Shown: positions 7,591 through 9,760 of the stretch, piece by piece
Numbering within the stretch: the first letter of the stretch is position 1
How the letters are laid out: each line of letters starts with the position of its first letter
Made by a program: the position numbers and the translations under genes
Assembly (NCBI GenBank): GCA_003819975.1
Contig: RPPU01000120.1
Location: 1-9,760 of the forward strand
Length of the DNA: 9,760 nucleotides
Source: Desulfobacteraceae bacterium
GTDB taxonomy: Bacteria > Desulfobacterota > DSM-4660 > Desulfatiglandales > HGW-15
Direction of reading: 5' to 3'
The notes under the pieces: model-generated
Database searches by the model: none
The model's input: only the letters and a program-made list of their open reading frames with translations
What the model was told of the DNA's origin: nothing

Positions 7591-7689
7591 CATCGCTTTT
7601 TCTTTTTGTTTTCAAAACCGACGCATCTAAAGAGGCCATATTAAATCCCAAATAAATGGAAAAGACCTGTTTGATGGGCGGAGAGCAAA

Positions 7690-8073
7690 ATGAAGCGAAT
7701 AACAAATTATCTTTTCAATTTTGATAAAATATTCATTTGGTTGGGTTTAGCTTCTTTATTCTTTGGTTTGATGCCATTGGGCATTTATGTATGGGGAAGA
7801 TGCGCAGGAATTATACCGAATGAGGAGCAATGGGGATTGCTCGGTTATAATCATGGGCCGTGGAATGGTAATGAATGGATTTCATTCTTCATTCTCATTC
7901 CTATGTTTACAAGTATGATCTTTTGTTTGGTAACTATGCCAATATGCATATATCGCAGTGGCATGAATCACCGGTTAACGTTTATGTTTATACTTCATGG
8001 GCTGGTATTAAATTTTGTTCAAGTCATATTTTTCTTTGCACATCTGAGTATTGTTTATTGGGCTATCGATTAA
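7690..8073 (+). CDS. Unrecognised small membrane protein, three predicted helices
   Basis: A 127-residue membrane protein whose family is not recognised. Three hydrophobic segments are seen at about residues 13-35, 63-88 and 96-124. They are separated by a hydrophilic loop with an aromatic-rich stretch, GYNHGPWNGNEW (52-63), and a short basic loop (RSGMNHR, 89-95). The start is well supported: GGAG at 7680-7683 sits six bases before the ATG. The coding DNA is clearly more AT-rich than its neighbours (23 G/C in 60 bases at 7741-7800, against 38 in 60 at 9301-9360), which may indicate transfer or relaxed selection. It is isolated from the transporter by terminators and from the next gene by about 200 bases, so no operon partner suggests a role. 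By the positive-inside rule the 89-95 loop would be cytoplasmic. Confidence 0.75.
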   Translation: MKRITNYLFNFDKIFIWLGLASLFFGLMPLGIYVWGRCAGIIPNEEQWGLLGYNHGPWNGNEWISFFILIPMFTSMIFCLVTMPICIYRSGMNHRLTFMFILHGLVLNFVQVIFFFAHLSIVYWAID

Positions 8074-8274
8074 TCAATATTTATTCAATATCCAACAAAT
8101 CAACAAATTCGATTTTCTTTTGCCGGATACTGACTTCCGGCTTCTGAATTCTTTCTTCAATCTCTAAAATTCCCCTATTTTTCTCACAATCTTCAAATTC
8201 CTTTCATTCGCCCGGCCCATACTCAGGAATAATTTTTTACGTATTATTAAAAAATGAAAATGGGAGGGCATTTT
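8074..8274. other. AT-rich intergenic stretch before the VIT/VWA gene
   Basis: No convincing gene is seen here. A 6-bp GC-rich hairpin (GCCGGA 8122-8127 with TCCGGC 8136-8141) is followed by a pyrimidine-rich stretch, making it only a weak terminator candidate for the small membrane protein gene. Nearer the next gene is an AT-only dyad, ATTTTTTA (8232-8239) with TAAAAAAT (8248-8255). It contains TATTAT (8242-8247), which would serve as a -10 box, but no good -35 box was found at normal spacing. Confidence 0.35.
8262..8268 (+). promoter_or_regulatory. Strong ribosome-binding site fixing the VIT/VWA start
   Basis: GGGAGGG lies six bases before the ATG at 8275. Two further in-frame ATGs occur upstream (8254 and 8260), but they lie before or at the edge of this site and have no comparable site of their own. 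The ATG at 8275 is therefore the start. Confidence 0.8.
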
Positions 8275-9760
8275 ATGAAAACAAGTAAGTGGCTGATATG
8301 TTTAATGGTTGGGGTCATGGCTTTGATTGTATCAGGATCGGGGCGGGCCGAGGAAGGGGCAAGCAAGACGCTTTCGCCTTATTTTTTTGTCGAAGGCGGC
8401 GATCCGGGCACGGATCATTTTCCTTTAAAGGAAACCGAGGTCAAGGTCGCAATTAACGGCGTGATCGCCGATGTGACGGTCATTCAAAAATATACCAATG
8501 AGGGCAGCCGGCCGATTCACGGCCGCTATATTTTTCCGGCTTCCACGCGCGCGGCCGTGCACGGCATGAAAATGACCATTGGTAGTCATGTGATTATCGC
8601 CAAGATCAAGGAAAAAGAAGAAGCCAAGAAAGAGTTCGAACAAGCCAAGAGCGCAGGAAAGAGCGCTTCTCTGCTCGAACAACAACGGCCCAATGTTTTC
8701 AGCATGAATGTCGCCAATATCATGCCCAAAGACGTGATCGAGATTGAATTGCGCTACACGGAATTGCTCGTGCCGACCGCCGGGGTTTATGAATTCGTTT
8801 ATCCCACGGTGGTGGGACCGCGCTATTCCAGCCAACCGGCCGAGGGCGCGCCGGAATCCGATAAATGGGTACAAAATCCGTATCTCAAGGAAGGGATCTT
8901 GCCCAAAAGCCTATTTCGGATTTCGGCCGCCCTCTCAAGCGGCCTGCCGCTGCAGGAAGTGATCTGCCCTTCCCATCAGACCGGCATCCGCTATGAAAAT
9001 CAATCCACGGCGCTGGTGGAGCTGCCGGATTCAGAGAAGTACGCGGGAAACAAGGATTTCATCCTGAATTACCGTTTGGCCGGCAAGACGATTCAGTCCG
9101 GCTTGATGTTGTACGAAGGCAAAGAGGAAAACTTCTTTCTGCTCATGGTGCAACCGCCGCAACGAACCGCAACAATCGATATTGTTCCCCGTGAATATAT
9201 CTTTGTGGTGGACGTTTCGGGCTCCATGAATGGTTTCCCCTTGAACGTTTCCAAGGAACTGCTGAAAAATTTGATCGGCAGCCTGAAGCCGACCGACAAG
9301 TTCAATGTGGTGCTTTTTGCGGGCGCTTCGGCCGAGATGGCGCCCGAGTCCATACCGGCCAGCACTGAAAACATACAAAAAGCATTGGCTGTGATCGATA
9401 GCCAGCAAGGGGGCGGCGGCACGGAACTGTTGAGGGCTGTGAAAAGGGCCATGGCCATTCCCAAGCAAAAAGAATTTTCGCGGACCATCCTTTTAATCAC
9501 CGACGGATATATCGACGGTGAAAAAGGAGTTTTTGATTATATTTACGAAAACTTGGATCAGGCCAATATGTTTTCGTTCGGCATCGGCTCCAGCGTGAAC
9601 CGCTATTTGATCGAAGGCGTGGCAAAATCCGGTATGGGGGAACCGTTTGTGGTCACCAAGCCCGAAGAGGCGGAAGCAGTCGCAAAGCGTTTCTGCTCCT
9701 ATGTTCAGGCGCCGGTATTGATCGGGATCAAGATGGGTTATAACGGGTTTGAAGTTTATG
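8275..9760 (+). CDS. Exported VIT and von Willebrand factor A domain protein (3' partial)
   Basis: The frame is open from the ATG at 8275 to the window edge, giving 495 residues without a stop; the C-terminus is missing. A signal peptide is clear: Lys-containing start, hydrophobic core at about residues 7-20, likely cleavage after GRA (25). A VIT domain (about 46-165) has the typical SASLLEQQRPNVF followed by NIMPKD; most relatives have PGD there. A linker beta-region leads to a VWA domain (about 305-470) with a complete metal-ion-dependent adhesion site: DVSGS from residue 313 (codon 9211), Thr383 (9421) and Asp410 (ITDG, 9502). Bacterial VIT-VWA proteins are surface or periplasmic proteins thought to bind protein or matrix ligands through the metal site. 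Some carry a sortase signal or a C-terminal anchoring helix, which cannot be checked here. The gene appears to stand in its own transcription unit. Confidence 0.92.
   Translation, partial: MKTSKWLICLMVGVMALIVSGSGRAEEGASKTLSPYFFVEGGDPGTDHFPLKETEVKVAINGVIADVTVIQKYTNEGSRPIHGRYIFPASTRAAVHGMKMTIGSHVIIAKIKEKEEAKKEFEQAKSAGKSASLLEQQRPNVFSMNVANIMPKDVIEIELRYTELLVPTAGVYEFVYPTVVGPRYSSQPAEGAPESDKWVQNPYLKEGILPKSLFRISAALSSGLPLQEVICPSHQTGIRYENQSTALVELPDSEKYAGNKDFILNYRLAGKTIQSGLMLYEGKEENFFLLMVQPPQRTATIDIVPREYIFVVDVSGSMNGFPLNVSKELLKNLIGSLKPTDKFNVVLFAGASAEMAPESIPASTENIQKALAVIDSQQGGGGTELLRAVKRAMAIPKQKEFSRTILLITDGYIDGEKGVFDYIYENLDQANMFSFGIGSSVNRYLIEGVAKSGMGEPFVVTKPEEAEAVAKRFCSYVQAPVLIGIKMGYNGFEVY

Noticed and set aside
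7470..7690. A toxin gene paired with the antitoxin-like transporter tail
   Set aside because: All frames between the transporter and the small membrane protein were considered; none resembles a RelE/ParE-type toxin, and a strong terminator begins 51 bases after the stop.
7502..7705. 67-residue minus-strand frame in the gap before the small membrane protein
   Set aside because: It runs through both terminator hairpins, overlaps the start of the + strand gene, and shows no recognisable protein features.
8122..8141. Hairpin as a terminator for the small membrane protein gene
   Set aside because: The stem is only 6 bp and lacks a proper T-run after it, so it is mentioned only within the intergenic entry.
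8425..9500. Minus-strand frames of 135-149 residues opposite the VIT/VWA gene
   Set aside because: They lie entirely antisense to a well-supported coding frame with conserved domains and are shadows of its codon bias.

Overview
The window carries five protein-coding genes, all on the + strand; the first is cut at its 5' end and the last at its 3' end. No rRNA, tRNA, CRISPR array or insertion sequence was recognised. The genes look like those of a Gram-negative-type environmental bacterium with a moderately GC-rich genome. Very large propeller-type hybrid sensor kinases, CARDB-type secreted proteins and VIT/VWA surface proteins together recall deep-branching or candidate-phylum genomes of the FCB, Acidobacteria or Omnitrophica kind. 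No phylogenetic marker gene is present, so the lineage cannot be fixed from this sequence.

Layout. (1) Positions 1-4929 hold most of a giant membrane sensor: a periplasmic beta-propeller built from Reg_prop blades, a Y_Y_Y domain, one membrane helix, a complete histidine kinase, a receiver, a PAS domain, a second complete histidine kinase of a different subtype, and a second receiver. (2) After 78 bases, 5008-6189 encodes a secreted protein with a Kre9/KNH-like beta-sandwich and two CARDB domains. (3) The gaps on both sides of that gene contain related repeat-like DNA, including tandem decamers and a perfect 13-bp palindrome. (4) 6402-7469 encodes a ten-helix EamA/DMT-family transporter with an unusual soluble tail resembling the C-terminal half of small 'addiction module component' antitoxins. 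(5) One strong intrinsic terminator, and possibly a second, follow. (6) 7690-8073 encodes an AT-rich, unrecognised three-helix membrane protein. (7) 8275 to the window end encodes an exported VIT + VWA protein with an intact metal-binding (MIDAS) site.

Working together. Gene 1 is a signal-input protein with phosphotransfer chemistry but no DNA-binding output, so an unlinked partner is expected. Gene 2 lies close enough to be co-transcribed with it and is also extracytoplasmic, but a functional link is only inferred. The transporter, small membrane protein and VIT/VWA protein are separated by gaps of about 200 bases or more and terminator-like hairpins, so they are probably independent transcription units. 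Three of the five products act wholly or partly outside the cytoplasm and two more are membrane proteins, so the window is a cell-envelope neighbourhood rather than a metabolic operon or an evident defence island.

The observations most worth a second look are the doubled hybrid kinase of gene 1, the antitoxin-like tail of the transporter, and the repeat-like DNA around gene 2.
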